A stretch of 52,247 bases of DNA from Desulfobacteraceae bacterium (GTDB lineage: Bacteria > Desulfobacterota > Desulfobacteria > Desulfobacterales > UBA5852), in NCBI GenBank assembly GCA_014237395.1, contig JABZFP010000039.1:1-52247 (forward strand), written 5' to 3'. A program made the position numbers and the translations under genes. Below the pieces are notes generated by a model. It had not been told where the DNA came from and ran no database searches. It saw only the letters and a list, made by a program, of their open reading frames with translations. Shown here piece by piece: positions 34,957-42,934 of the stretch. How positions within the stretch are numbered: position 1 is the first letter of the stretch; every line of letters starts with the position of its first letter.

Positions 34957-35507
34957 ATTCACAGAAGATCGAAAATCTGATGATCCCGCTTGCGGACTAC
35001 GCCACGGTATCCGAAGATGCCACGCTCTATGAAGCCGTCCTGGCCCTTGAGGAATCCCAGAAGAAATTTGACGCCAACCGCTATCCGCAGCGGGCCGTCC
35101 TTGTTCTCGATGCCCGGGGGGATGTTGTTGGGAAGATTGGCCAGACGGAAGTCCTCAGGTCGCTGGAGCCCAAATACGAGACCTTTCTGGCGCGTGAAAG
35201 TTTAGCCCATACCGGAATGACGCGCGCTTTCATGAAATCGCTAATGGAAAAATACAATCTCTGGGGCGGGGCCATGCACGATATCTGCAAGAAGGCCGGT
35301 GCGCAGCGCGTTCCGGATTTCATGCACGTGCCGTCGGACGGGGAAACGATTGATGTCGAGGCAACTCTGGACCATGCCATTCATCAGCTGGTTGTGGGCG
35401 GCTATCAATCTCTGCTGGTGCGGCGGAAGACAGATATTGTCGGCATCCTGCGGTTGACGGATGTATTCGCGGCCATTACCGCGTCCATCAAGGCTTGTGC
35501 GCTATAA
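34953..35507 (+). CDS. CBS-domain protein, 184 aa
   Basis: The protein consists of two CBS motifs. The first (about 12-75) has YATVSEDATLYEAVLALEES and RAVLVLDARGDVVGKIGQTEV; the second (about 125-180) has IDVEATLDHAIHQLVVGGYQS and VGILRLTDVFAAI. CBS pairs bind adenine nucleotides and report energy state. Translation starts at GTG (34953) overlapping the degenerate receiver's stop, with AAGGAG upstream. It is located immediately before the DASS transporter, so it may modulate transport or the receiver; no equivalent occurs in the second operon. Confidence 0.85.
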   Translation: MNSQKIENLMIPLADYATVSEDATLYEAVLALEESQKKFDANRYPQRAVLVLDARGDVVGKIGQTEVLRSLEPKYETFLARESLAHTGMTRAFMKSLMEKYNLWGGAMHDICKKAGAQRVPDFMHVPSDGETIDVEATLDHAIHQLVVGGYQSLLVRRKTDIVGILRLTDVFAAITASIKACAL

Positions 35508-35661
35508 CGGTGACCGCGCTTTACGCTTCAGTGACACGGCGTCCTTAACTGGTATTCAGGGGCGGATCTGATGTAATTTCAGGAGAGACACGACGCCTCG
35601 CCCGACGAGAAAAATAACCCATTCGGCATAACGGATTTAAGAAGATTTTGGAGGAGAAGGC

Positions 35662-37323
35662 ATGGCACATCATATGCCCATCGATAAAGGTTCGGACTCG
35701 GGGTGGACCTGGAAAAATCGTCCGGGGTACAAACCCCTGCTGATTTTGATTGCGGCCCTGGCCTTTGCGGCGCTCGCCGTTTTACCGCCACCCCAGAGCA
35801 TGGTGGATATGGTCCGGTCGATCGACCCACCGGGATACAAGCTCGGGCGTGACGCCCGCACGATCACCGATGCGGTCAACCAGAAGTTACGGCCGGAAGC
35901 CTTCCGCGCCGAAAAGCAGGGAGAGCCCGTCAAAACGAATCACCACCCGAAACCCCTTCTATCATCGGAACAAGTGGCCCGATTGGCCATTCTCACGGTG
36001 GGCATCCTTTTTCTGGCGGCCTTCTTGTGGGGAACGGAATCCTTGCCCCTGGGGGCCACCGATATCCTGGTGGGTGTCTTGCTATACTTGTTCGCGGTTC
36101 TGCCCATGGAAGAGATCTCCAAGGCCTACATGACCGATGCGGTCTTTTTCGTTTTCGGGATTTTAGTCGTGGCGGTCGGTGTGGCCAAGACCGGCCTGGA
36201 TAAACGCATCGGGCTCATTCTGCTGAGCCGTATCAAGAGCACCAAGGCCTTTGCGTTTATCTTCCTGCCCATGCTGGCCATGTCCGCCAGTTTTCTATCC
36301 GAGCACGCCCTGGTGGCCCTCCTGGTGCCGGTCCTGATGGGCATCTACAAAGTCACCTGTAAGATGCACGGCGTCGACAAGGATCGCGCCCTGGCCATAT
36401 TTCTCCTGCTGGGCGTCACCTTTGCCGCCAACCACGGGGGCCCGGGATCCCCGGCGGCCGGGGGACGCAACGCCATCATGGTCGGCTACCTGATGGAATA
36501 CGGGGCCCCGATTTCGTTTCTGCAGTGGATGATCACGGGCATGCCCTTCGTTCCTCTCATATCCGTGGCCATCGGGGGGTACATGTACCTGCGCTGCAAA
36601 CCGAAATTTTTGGTCAAGGAGATGAATCCCAGCGAAGTGGTCAAGGCCGAGGTGGCCCGCATGCCAAAATTTGGTGGGCGCGAGGCCATGATGGCCGTCA
36701 TCCTGGTGATCCTGGTGATCGCCTGGATCGTGCTCGGCGAACATTCCGGACTCGGGGGACCGACGCTTTACGCCGTCGTCGCCATGTTTCTGTGCCGGAT
36801 CATTACCTGGGAGGATGTGCAGGACGGGGTGGCCTTCGACGTGGTGGGGCTCTACGCCGCTGCTAGCGCCATGGGGGTGGCCCTCAAATTCTCGGGCGGC
36901 GCTCTGTGGCTGGCCAGCTCCTTCGTCGGTCTGCTGCCCGACGTGCTGACCCAGGGCGACGGTCTTTTGGTGGGCGTCAGCCTGCTCACCGGCACCATGA
37001 CCAACTTCATGAGCGACGGCGCCACCGTGGCGGCCCTGGGGCCTGTCGTGCTGCCCATGGCGACCCTGGCCAATGTCAGTGTCTGGAAGGTGGGATTGAT
37101 CACGTCCTTCTCCTCTTCCTTCGCCAACTTCCTGGTGGTGGGGACCCCCAACAACGCCATTTGTTTCGGCATGGGGCGGGATCCGGAAACCGGCGAGCGC
37201 CTGCTGGACGTCATGGATTTCATCAAATATGGGATTCCGGTGACGATTCTGGGCTGGCTGGTGCTCTGGTTCTGGACGATCTTCGGCTACTGGCAGTGGC
37301 TACCCTGGCCGAACGGCGGCTGA
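35662..37323 (+). CDS. DASS/SLC13-family transporter 1
   Basis: The 553-residue membrane protein belongs to the divalent anion:Na+ symporter (SLC13) family, which imports di- and tricarboxylates or sulfate. Signatures are GLDKRIGLILLSRIKS, FLSEHALVALLVPVLMG, NFMSDGATVAALGPVVLPMA and FLVVGTPNNAICFGMG. TM1 (about 23-45) is followed by an unusual 60-residue hydrophilic loop (DPPGYKLGRDARTI...). It has GGAGGAG before the ATG. A paralogue of exactly the same length lies at 42935, and the two share nearly all the motifs quoted. It heads the transporter-kinase-receiver module. Confidence 0.92.
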   Translation: MAHHMPIDKGSDSGWTWKNRPGYKPLLILIAALAFAALAVLPPPQSMVDMVRSIDPPGYKLGRDARTITDAVNQKLRPEAFRAEKQGEPVKTNHHPKPLLSSEQVARLAILTVGILFLAAFLWGTESLPLGATDILVGVLLYLFAVLPMEEISKAYMTDAVFFVFGILVVAVGVAKTGLDKRIGLILLSRIKSTKAFAFIFLPMLAMSASFLSEHALVALLVPVLMGIYKVTCKMHGVDKDRALAIFLLLGVTFAANHGGPGSPAAGGRNAIMVGYLMEYGAPISFLQWMITGMPFVPLISVAIGGYMYLRCKPKFLVKEMNPSEVVKAEVARMPKFGGREAMMAVILVILVIAWIVLGEHSGLGGPTLYAVVAMFLCRIITWEDVQDGVAFDVVGLYAAASAMGVALKFSGGALWLASSFVGLLPDVLTQGDGLLVGVSLLTGTMTNFMSDGATVAALGPVVLPMATLANVSVWKVGLITSFSSSFANFLVVGTPNNAICFGMGRDPETGERLLDVMDFIKYGIPVTILGWLVLWFWTIFGYWQWLPWPNGG

Positions 37324-37360
37324 TGCACGACACACGGGCCAGAGGGAACAGGAGTAGACC

Positions 37361-39022
37361 ATGAAAGAAGGCCTGTATCGCACGCTCAAGCGTAAAATCA
37401 TTACCCTGACCCTGGTGATGTCGCTGACGCCGCTGCTGATCCTGGGGGCTGTGCTCTATTACCAGTTCGAAAGTGCCGGCCGCGAAATGACCCGGGAACA
37501 GATCCGCTACCGGGCCCAGGCACAGGCGGAGGCGGTGGATCTGTTTCTGAAGGAGCGCACGGCCATTCTGAATGCCATGGCGGATACCCATGACTTCGCG
37601 CAGATGATCGACGAGAAGAATCTGGCCCGCATTTTCGAAGTGATGAACAGCCGGGCCGGCGCCTTCGTGGATCTCGGCATTATCGACAGCCGCGGGGCCC
37701 ACAGGGCGTATATCGGCCCTTATGATTTGCGAGGGCGCAACTACCTCGATCAATCCTGGTTCAACGAGGTCATGATCAAGGGGCATTACAAAAGTGACGT
37801 CTACATGGGGTTCCGCCAACAGCCCCACTTTATTATCGCGGTGCGGCGCCACGAGAACCAGCAGGCCTGGATCCTGCGGGCCACCATCGACCCCAACCGA
37901 TTCGAGGAGATCGTGCGGTCGGCCCAGATCGGGCGCACGGGCGACGCCTACCTGGTCAACCGGGAGGGGTTTCTCCAGACCCGTCCGCGTTTCGAGGGCG
38001 ATGTTCTGGGCCAGACCGCCATCGATACCCGGCAGTTTGGCGGTCGGGTGACGGTGATCGAGCTGGAGGACGCTGCCGGCACGGAACGGTTTTATGCCGG
38101 CAGCTGGTTGAATGACAACAAGTGGCTGCTGATCATCAACCAGCAGCCCTTGGAGCTCATGTCGCGTCTTTTTGCACTGCGTCAGATGGAGATCTTCATC
38201 ATCACGCTGGGTGTTCTGGGGATCGTAGCCACCACCATTTTTACGACCCGGCTCACCATCAACCGGCTGCGGAAAAGCGATCGGGAAATGATTGAACTCA
38301 ATGCCCAGTTGGTCCAGTCGGACAAGCTGGCGGCCCTGGGGAAAATGGCCGCCGGCGTGGCGCACGAGATCAACAACCCCCTGGCCGTCATCCTCCAGAA
38401 GACGGGTTGGATGGAAGATCTTCTGGAAGAAGAGGGGCTCAAGCAAAGTGCCAATATCGCGGAATTCCGCCAATCCATTGCCAAAATCGAGCAGCATGTT
38501 GAACGGGCGCGCAAAGTGGTCCATAATATGTTGGGTTATGCCCGTAAAATGGAGCCCCGTCTGGAGGACGTGGACGTCAACAGCACCATCGACCAGACCA
38601 TCACGATTCTTGAAAACCATGCCCGCATCAACAATATCGACATTCAGGTGGATCTGGCGGAAACGGTGCCGATTATCGCCGGGGACCAGGCCCAGCTCCA
38701 GCAGGTCTTTTTGAATCTTTTTACCAACGCCATCGACGCCATCGGCAGCAACGGCACCATCGAGGTGGCCAGCTGGCGCAGCGATGACCATATTGTGGTG
38801 ACCATCAAGGATGACGGTCCGGGACTCAGTGAAGACATGATGCGCAAGATTTTCGACCCCTTTTTCACCACCAAGGACCCCGGCAAGGGAACGGGCCTCG
38901 GTCTCTGGGTCAGCCACAACATTATCGCCAAAATGGGCGGTGGTATTCACGTGAAGAACAACCCCGATAAGGGCGCCGTGTTTACGGTTGAGATTCCGAT
39001 TGTGATTCCGGAAAAAAAATGA
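37361..39022 (+). CDS. dCACHE-type sensor histidine kinase, module copy 1
   Basis: The 553-residue kinase has TM1 (about 13-34), a periplasmic dCACHE domain (about 38-280, with FVDLGIIDSRGAHRAYIGPY, SDVYMGFRQQPHFIIAV and WILRATIDPNRFEEI), TM2 (about 285-305), HisKA with His335 in GVAHEINNPLAVILQKTGW, and HATPase_c (LNLFTNAIDAI, DDGPGLSE, FDPFFTTK, GKGTGLGLWV). It ends KGAVFTVEIPIVIPEKK, exactly as the copy at 44635. It is 37 bases downstream of the DASS transporter and probably senses its substrate; the following receiver is the likely partner. Confidence 0.92.
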   Translation: MKEGLYRTLKRKIITLTLVMSLTPLLILGAVLYYQFESAGREMTREQIRYRAQAQAEAVDLFLKERTAILNAMADTHDFAQMIDEKNLARIFEVMNSRAGAFVDLGIIDSRGAHRAYIGPYDLRGRNYLDQSWFNEVMIKGHYKSDVYMGFRQQPHFIIAVRRHENQQAWILRATIDPNRFEEIVRSAQIGRTGDAYLVNREGFLQTRPRFEGDVLGQTAIDTRQFGGRVTVIELEDAAGTERFYAGSWLNDNKWLLIINQQPLELMSRLFALRQMEIFIITLGVLGIVATTIFTTRLTINRLRKSDREMIELNAQLVQSDKLAALGKMAAGVAHEINNPLAVILQKTGWMEDLLEEEGLKQSANIAEFRQSIAKIEQHVERARKVVHNMLGYARKMEPRLEDVDVNSTIDQTITILENHARINNIDIQVDLAETVPIIAGDQAQLQQVFLNLFTNAIDAIGSNGTIEVASWRSDDHIVVTIKDDGPGLSEDMMRKIFDPFFTTKDPGKGTGLGLWVSHNIIAKMGGGIHVKNNPDKGAVFTVEIPIVIPEKK

Positions 39023-39044
39023 ATCACCAAGACGGGAGGCACAG

Positions 39045-39503
39045 ATGGATTATTTCAGCATCTTGGTCGTTGACGATGAAGTCGATTTTCTGGAAACACT
39101 GGTCAAGCGTCTGCAGAAGCGCAACATCGATACGGTCGGTGTCACCAGCGGCGAAGAAGCGCTGGCGGCTTTGGAAAAACGACGCTTCGACGTGATTATT
39201 CTTGACATCAAAATGCCGGGCGGAATGGATGGCATTGAAACCCTGCGGGAAATCAAACGCCATCAGCCGCTGGCGGAAGTGATTCTCCTGACGGGGCACG
39301 GATCGATGGAAACCAGCATCGAGGGGATGAAGCTAGGGGCGTTCGATTATCTTCTGAAACCCATCAAGCTGGAAGATCTGATGGCCAAGCTGGGAGAAGC
39401 TTTCGAAAAGAAAAATTTTCATGACCAGAAAATCAGGAAAGCCCAGATCAAGGAATTGATGCGCTTTCCCGGGCGTGTGTTTCAGCAAGAGAAGGAGAAA
39501 TAA
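39045..39503 (+). CDS. Single-domain response regulator, module copy 1
   Basis: This 152-residue receiver has D10/D11, D54 (VIILDIKMPGGMDG, one extra glycine), switch threonine in LLTGHGS and the lysine in YLLKPIK. The C-terminal helical tail (about 122-152) ends RFPGRVFQQEKEK and is also conserved in copy 2. No output domain is present. A GGGAGG Shine-Dalgarno sits before the ATG, 22 bases after the kinase. Confidence 0.93.
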   Translation: MDYFSILVVDDEVDFLETLVKRLQKRNIDTVGVTSGEEALAALEKRRFDVIILDIKMPGGMDGIETLREIKRHQPLAEVILLTGHGSMETSIEGMKLGAFDYLLKPIKLEDLMAKLGEAFEKKNFHDQKIRKAQIKELMRFPGRVFQQEKEK

Positions 39504-39789
39504 TACCCGCCCTGTGCGACAGGCCACGCCATCTGGAGGTGGCCGCCGTGGTATCATCTGAGCCGGGCCCCATTCCTGTCAGATAGCCAAACCGTTGCCG
39601 GCCGAACGGCGCTGCACAAGCTGTTCGACCGGCATTCTGCCTGCGGAAGCCCCCCTTGTAACAACATCGCTGTGCCAAGATCAAAAGGGAAGTGCGGATA
39701 CACCCGCAACGCTAATCGGCGTGAAGCGAAAGCATCCCACCATCCTCGGTTGCCCCTTTCCCCCATGCCGGAAAAATTACTTTCCTCTG

Positions 39790-39806
39790 TGTAAAAGTTC
39801 ACGACA
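39790..39806 (+). promoter_or_regulatory. Upstream activator site D: TGTAAAA-N6-GACA
   Basis: TGTAAAAGTTCACGACA keeps all eleven fixed motif positions, although its six central bases (GTTCAC) differ completely from the A-rich centres of sites A-C. This shows that the conserved arms, rather than an A-tract, define the motif. It lies 97 bases before the -24 element. Confidence 0.72.
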
Positions 39807-39903
39807 GCCGTCCGTTTAATGAGAACACCACAGCCTGTAGTAAAAATAAAATAACCCATACAAAAACAGACAGTTGCGCCATGGTGAAGTCTGTCAAATT
39901 GGA

Positions 39904-39919
39904 TGGCATATCTATTGCT
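39904..39919 (+). promoter_or_regulatory. Sigma-54 promoter of the second DASS operon
   Basis: TGGCATATCTATTGCT, the same 16-mer as at 34389, with correct GG and GC spacing. Transcription should begin near 39930, 84 bases before the kinase start. Confidence 0.82.
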
Positions 39920-40013
39920 TTAACGAAAAGAGAAGCAATTGTGTGAAATGCATTATCGATCACTGCCACCATGATGGCATCTGAATAAATTTTACGCGGG
40001 AAAGGGCCTTCTC

Positions 40014-41711
40014 TTGAGTCGCCATCGCTACAGTTCGATTAAGCGTACCATATTAACCTGTATGATCCTCGTGCCGGCCATTCCTTTTGTATTGATCCTG
40101 CTCATCGGTTTCTATCACTTCAAGGTTTCTTTAGAGACCCGCACGCTTAAAAATATGCAGCGGATCGCACGCGATCATCGCCAGATTATCGAATCGTTTT
40201 TGAAAGAGCGGGTAAGCGATCTGGAGTTGATTCACGCCTCCTACCAGTTCGATGAACTGCGCCGCCACCAGATGTTGGCCACCATTTTTTCACGCCTCCA
40301 GCTAACCTCCAATGCCTATACGGATCTGGGCGTTTTTGATGCCAATGGGGTTCACGTGGCGTATCAGGGGCCTTTTCCGTTGACCGGTAAAATCTACAAG
40401 GATGAATCCTGGTTCAAGGAAGTGATCAAACAGGGGGTCTTCATCAGTGACGTTTTCATGGGCTTTCGAAAGTCTCCCCATTTCGTCATCGCTGTTGCGC
40501 GTGACAGCGATCAGGGACGCTGGGTTCTGCGCGCGACCATCGATAGTCAGACCTTCAATACCTTGGTAGGAGGCGTGGAAATTGGCCAAACCGGCGAAGC
40601 CTTCATCATGAATCGGGAAGGGGTGCTCCAGACGACCCGCAGATCAGACGGCAACTTGTTGGATGTGGCCGGTGACGTCATGCGGTTGCGCGATGGCCCG
40701 CAGGGCGTGCCCAGTAGCGAAAACACCTATTTTACCAAGGGGGATTATTTGTATGCCGTTACCCTCTTGAAAGGTGGCACCTGGGTTTTGTTCGTGCGAC
40801 AGACCAAAGCGGAAGCTTATCAGGCCCTCCGCACGACGGTCTTTGCCACGGCTTTGATTTGTCTGCTGGGTGGTTTGCTGATCGTTGTCGCGGCGTTTTA
40901 TCTCACAAACCGTATCGTGAACCGCATGCAAAAGATCGATGCGGAGAAAGATCAACTCGGCCAACAGCTCATTAGTGCCAGCCGGTTGGCTGAGTTGGGG
41001 GAGATGGCTGCGGGGTTTGCCCACGAGATCAACAATCCGCTCCAGATCATAAAAAGCGAGCAGTCTCTGATGGCGGCAGTCTTAACCGATCTGAAGGAAG
41101 CAGGAGAATTACCGCCCTCGCCGTCGCTAGCGGAACTGGAGGAGTCCATGGATCAGGTGGACCTTCAAATATCGCGCTGTGCACAAATTACACAGGCGAT
41201 TTTGAAATTCGGACGGCAGGCGGCGCCCACCGTTCAGTCCATCGACCTTCATCGCTACATCCCCGAAGTCGTTCAGATGGTAGCGAAACGAGCCAGCGTC
41301 CATGGGATCACGCTTGAACAGCAGGTGGCGGATGATGCCGCCCCGGTGCAAGGGGATCCGGCCCAGCTTCAGCAGGTGTTGATCAATCTTTTCAACAACG
41401 CCCTCGACGCCATCCTCGACCGGCATGGCACATCCGGCGGGGAGTTGCGCATCGACACGGTAATGAAACCGGATGGCTGGGTCGAAATCATGGTCTCCGA
41501 TAATGGCTGCGGCATCAGCCCGGACAACCTTGCCAAAGTGTTTTCACCGTTTTTTACCACCAAACCGGTGGGCGAAGGAACCGGACTAGGCCTGTCCGTT
41601 TGCTACGGCATCATCGAGAGCATGGGGGGCACCATGGAAGTGAAAAGCGAGCAGAGGCATGGTTCTGTTTTTACGGTTCGGTTGCCGACGACCGATACCA
41701 GAGATGCATAG
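40014..41711 (+). CDS. dCACHE-type sensor histidine kinase, start of second operon
   Basis: The 565-residue kinase has TM1 (about 15-38), a dCACHE domain (about 40-285; AYTDLGVFDANGVHVAYQG, SDVFMGFRKSPHFVIAV and WVLRATIDSQTFNTLV), TM2 (about 285-308), HisKA with His337 in GFAHEINNPLQIIKSEQSL, and HATPase_c (INLFNNALDAI, DNGCGISP, FSPFFTTK, GEGTGLGLSV). The start is TTG (40014), preceded by an AAAGGG; an ATG at 40062 lies inside TM1, so the TTG or another upstream start is required. It differs from the module kinases and more resembles that at 26084 in layout. Confidence 0.88.
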   Translation: MSRHRYSSIKRTILTCMILVPAIPFVLILLIGFYHFKVSLETRTLKNMQRIARDHRQIIESFLKERVSDLELIHASYQFDELRRHQMLATIFSRLQLTSNAYTDLGVFDANGVHVAYQGPFPLTGKIYKDESWFKEVIKQGVFISDVFMGFRKSPHFVIAVARDSDQGRWVLRATIDSQTFNTLVGGVEIGQTGEAFIMNREGVLQTTRRSDGNLLDVAGDVMRLRDGPQGVPSSENTYFTKGDYLYAVTLLKGGTWVLFVRQTKAEAYQALRTTVFATALICLLGGLLIVVAAFYLTNRIVNRMQKIDAEKDQLGQQLISASRLAELGEMAAGFAHEINNPLQIIKSEQSLMAAVLTDLKEAGELPPSPSLAELEESMDQVDLQISRCAQITQAILKFGRQAAPTVQSIDLHRYIPEVVQMVAKRASVHGITLEQQVADDAAPVQGDPAQLQQVLINLFNNALDAILDRHGTSGGELRIDTVMKPDGWVEIMVSDNGCGISPDNLAKVFSPFFTTKPVGEGTGLGLSVCYGIIESMGGTMEVKSEQRHGSVFTVRLPTTDTRDA

Positions 41712-41798
41712 CGGCGCCCCATCCTGCATGCGATGGGGTGATGCGCCTTCTGTGTTGAGGATAACGCAAGACCTATGGAAATCAGGAGGGAGCGTGAA

Positions 41799-42245
41799 AT
41801 GGAAGCAATGAAACTCATGCTGGTGGACGACGAGGAACGATTTCTCGCCACGACCAAGAAGCTGCTTGAAAGAAAAGGATATGACGTCGTGACGGCTCGC
41901 AGTGGGGCTGAGGCGCTGGAAACATTGCGCCAGACCATGGTGCATGTCGTTATTCTGGATGTCAAGATGCCGGGTATGGACGGCAACGCAACCCTTGTTG
42001 AAATCAAACGCCAATTTCCCATGACGGAAGTCATCATGCTCACCGGGCACGCCACCGTGGAATCGGCCATCGATGGATTGAAATCCGGCGCCAGCGACTA
42101 TCTGATGAAACCCACCGATGTCAAGGATCTTATCGCCAAAGCCGAGGAAGCATTTTCTCGGCGGCAGGGGATGGAGGAAAAAATACGGGTGGCCCGGATG
42201 CGGTACCTGATGAAATCCCCGCGGGAGATTATCGCGAATTCCTGA
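41799..42245 (+). CDS. Single-domain response regulator, second operon
   Basis: The 148-residue receiver has D10/D11, phosphoacceptor D54 in VVILDVKMPGMDG, switch threonine in MLTGHATVESAIDG and the lysine in YLMKPTD, plus a helical tail ending RVARMRYLMKSPREIIANS. The start at 41799 is set by AGGAGGG (41784-41790) eight bases upstream; a longer frame begins at 41775 without a Shine-Dalgarno. It is the probable partner of the kinase just upstream. Confidence 0.9.
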   Translation: MEAMKLMLVDDEERFLATTKKLLERKGYDVVTARSGAEALETLRQTMVHVVILDVKMPGMDGNATLVEIKRQFPMTEVIMLTGHATVESAIDGLKSGASDYLMKPTDVKDLIAKAEEAFSRRQGMEEKIRVARMRYLMKSPREIIANS

Positions 42246-42371
42246 GGGCGATGTTTGGCAATGAAATTTTCCGGGAGCGTCGCCGGTGTGATGCGGGCGC
42301 AGGATCTTTTCACTGCCAACGAACGGATTCTGAGACCCTTTCGCCTGACGGTTTTATTAACGGAGTAAGTG

Positions 42372-42800
42372 ATGGAAGAATTTTTCACCATATTGATTGC
42401 CGACCGCAACTCTCATGTGCGCATGTTTTTACTGCGTGAGCTGATGGCGGAAGGCTATCGCGTGAAAATGGCCGCCACCGCTGAGAACGTTTTGAAAATG
42501 GCCTATGCCCGGGATGGCATCGATCTGCTGATTCTGGATCCCGATTTACCCGGTATCGACCTGGCCGCGATGTTGACCACCCTGGCGGATCGCATTCCGG
42601 TGCTACCCATCGTGCTTCATACCCATCGGCGCCATGACGAAGCGCTGCTTCGCAACGATGATCGCTGGGTCACCATCATCGAAAAAGCCGGGGACAGCGT
42701 GGAGCGCATCAAGGAGGCCGTCGGTCGGCTGTTGCGGTCGTCAACGGCGGGGATTGCAGAGGCTGCCGGGCATCGTTGTCCCGAAGGAAAGATCTCGTGA
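42372..42800 (+). CDS. Degenerate receiver-like protein 2
   Basis: This 142-residue protein is the paralogue of the one at 34525. Shared features are ILIADRNSHVRMFL (acidic pair reduced to D11 followed by Arg), phosphoacceptor D56 in LLILDPDLPGID, LPIVLHTH, and IIEKAGDSVERIKEAV in place of the KP switch region. The ATG at 42372 has GGAG six bases upstream; GTG at 42369 is an alternative. Unlike its paralogue it is not followed by a CBS gene but by 134 bases and then the DASS transporter. Confidence 0.87.
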   Translation: MEEFFTILIADRNSHVRMFLLRELMAEGYRVKMAATAENVLKMAYARDGIDLLILDPDLPGIDLAAMLTTLADRIPVLPIVLHTHRRHDEALLRNDDRWVTIIEKAGDSVERIKEAVGRLLRSSTAGIAEAAGHRCPEGKIS

Positions 42801-42934
42801 AGGGATAGCGAACACGCGATCGGATCATTGTCGGGATTGGCCATCGACATGGTGCCTGTCAGGCGCCGTGCCACGCTGGGGATGCGCGGCACAGACAACC
42901 ACGTATAGATGAAGAAGATCGGCGAGGAGGATCC

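Larger units (their letters stand above)
35662..39503 (+). repeat. Duplicated DASS-kinase-receiver module, copy 1
   Basis: Three genes (transporter 553 aa, dCACHE kinase 553 aa, receiver 152 aa) recur in the same order, nearly the same sizes and intergenic gaps (37 and 22 bases here; 38 and 23 in copy 2) at 42935-46775. Reading both copies shows protein-level conservation throughout with many synonymous differences, so the duplication is not recent. Confidence 0.88.
39504..40013. other. Regulatory region upstream of the second DASS operon
   Basis: This region carries an exact activator site and a sigma-54 promoter identical in 16 bases to that of the first DASS operon. Short open frames, such as 39595-39819, overlap the activator site and look non-coding. 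Confidence 0.72.

Noticed and set aside
37223..38950. 575-codon minus-strand frame opposite the dCACHE kinase
   Set aside because: Shadow frame caused by high third-position GC; all motifs are on the plus strand.
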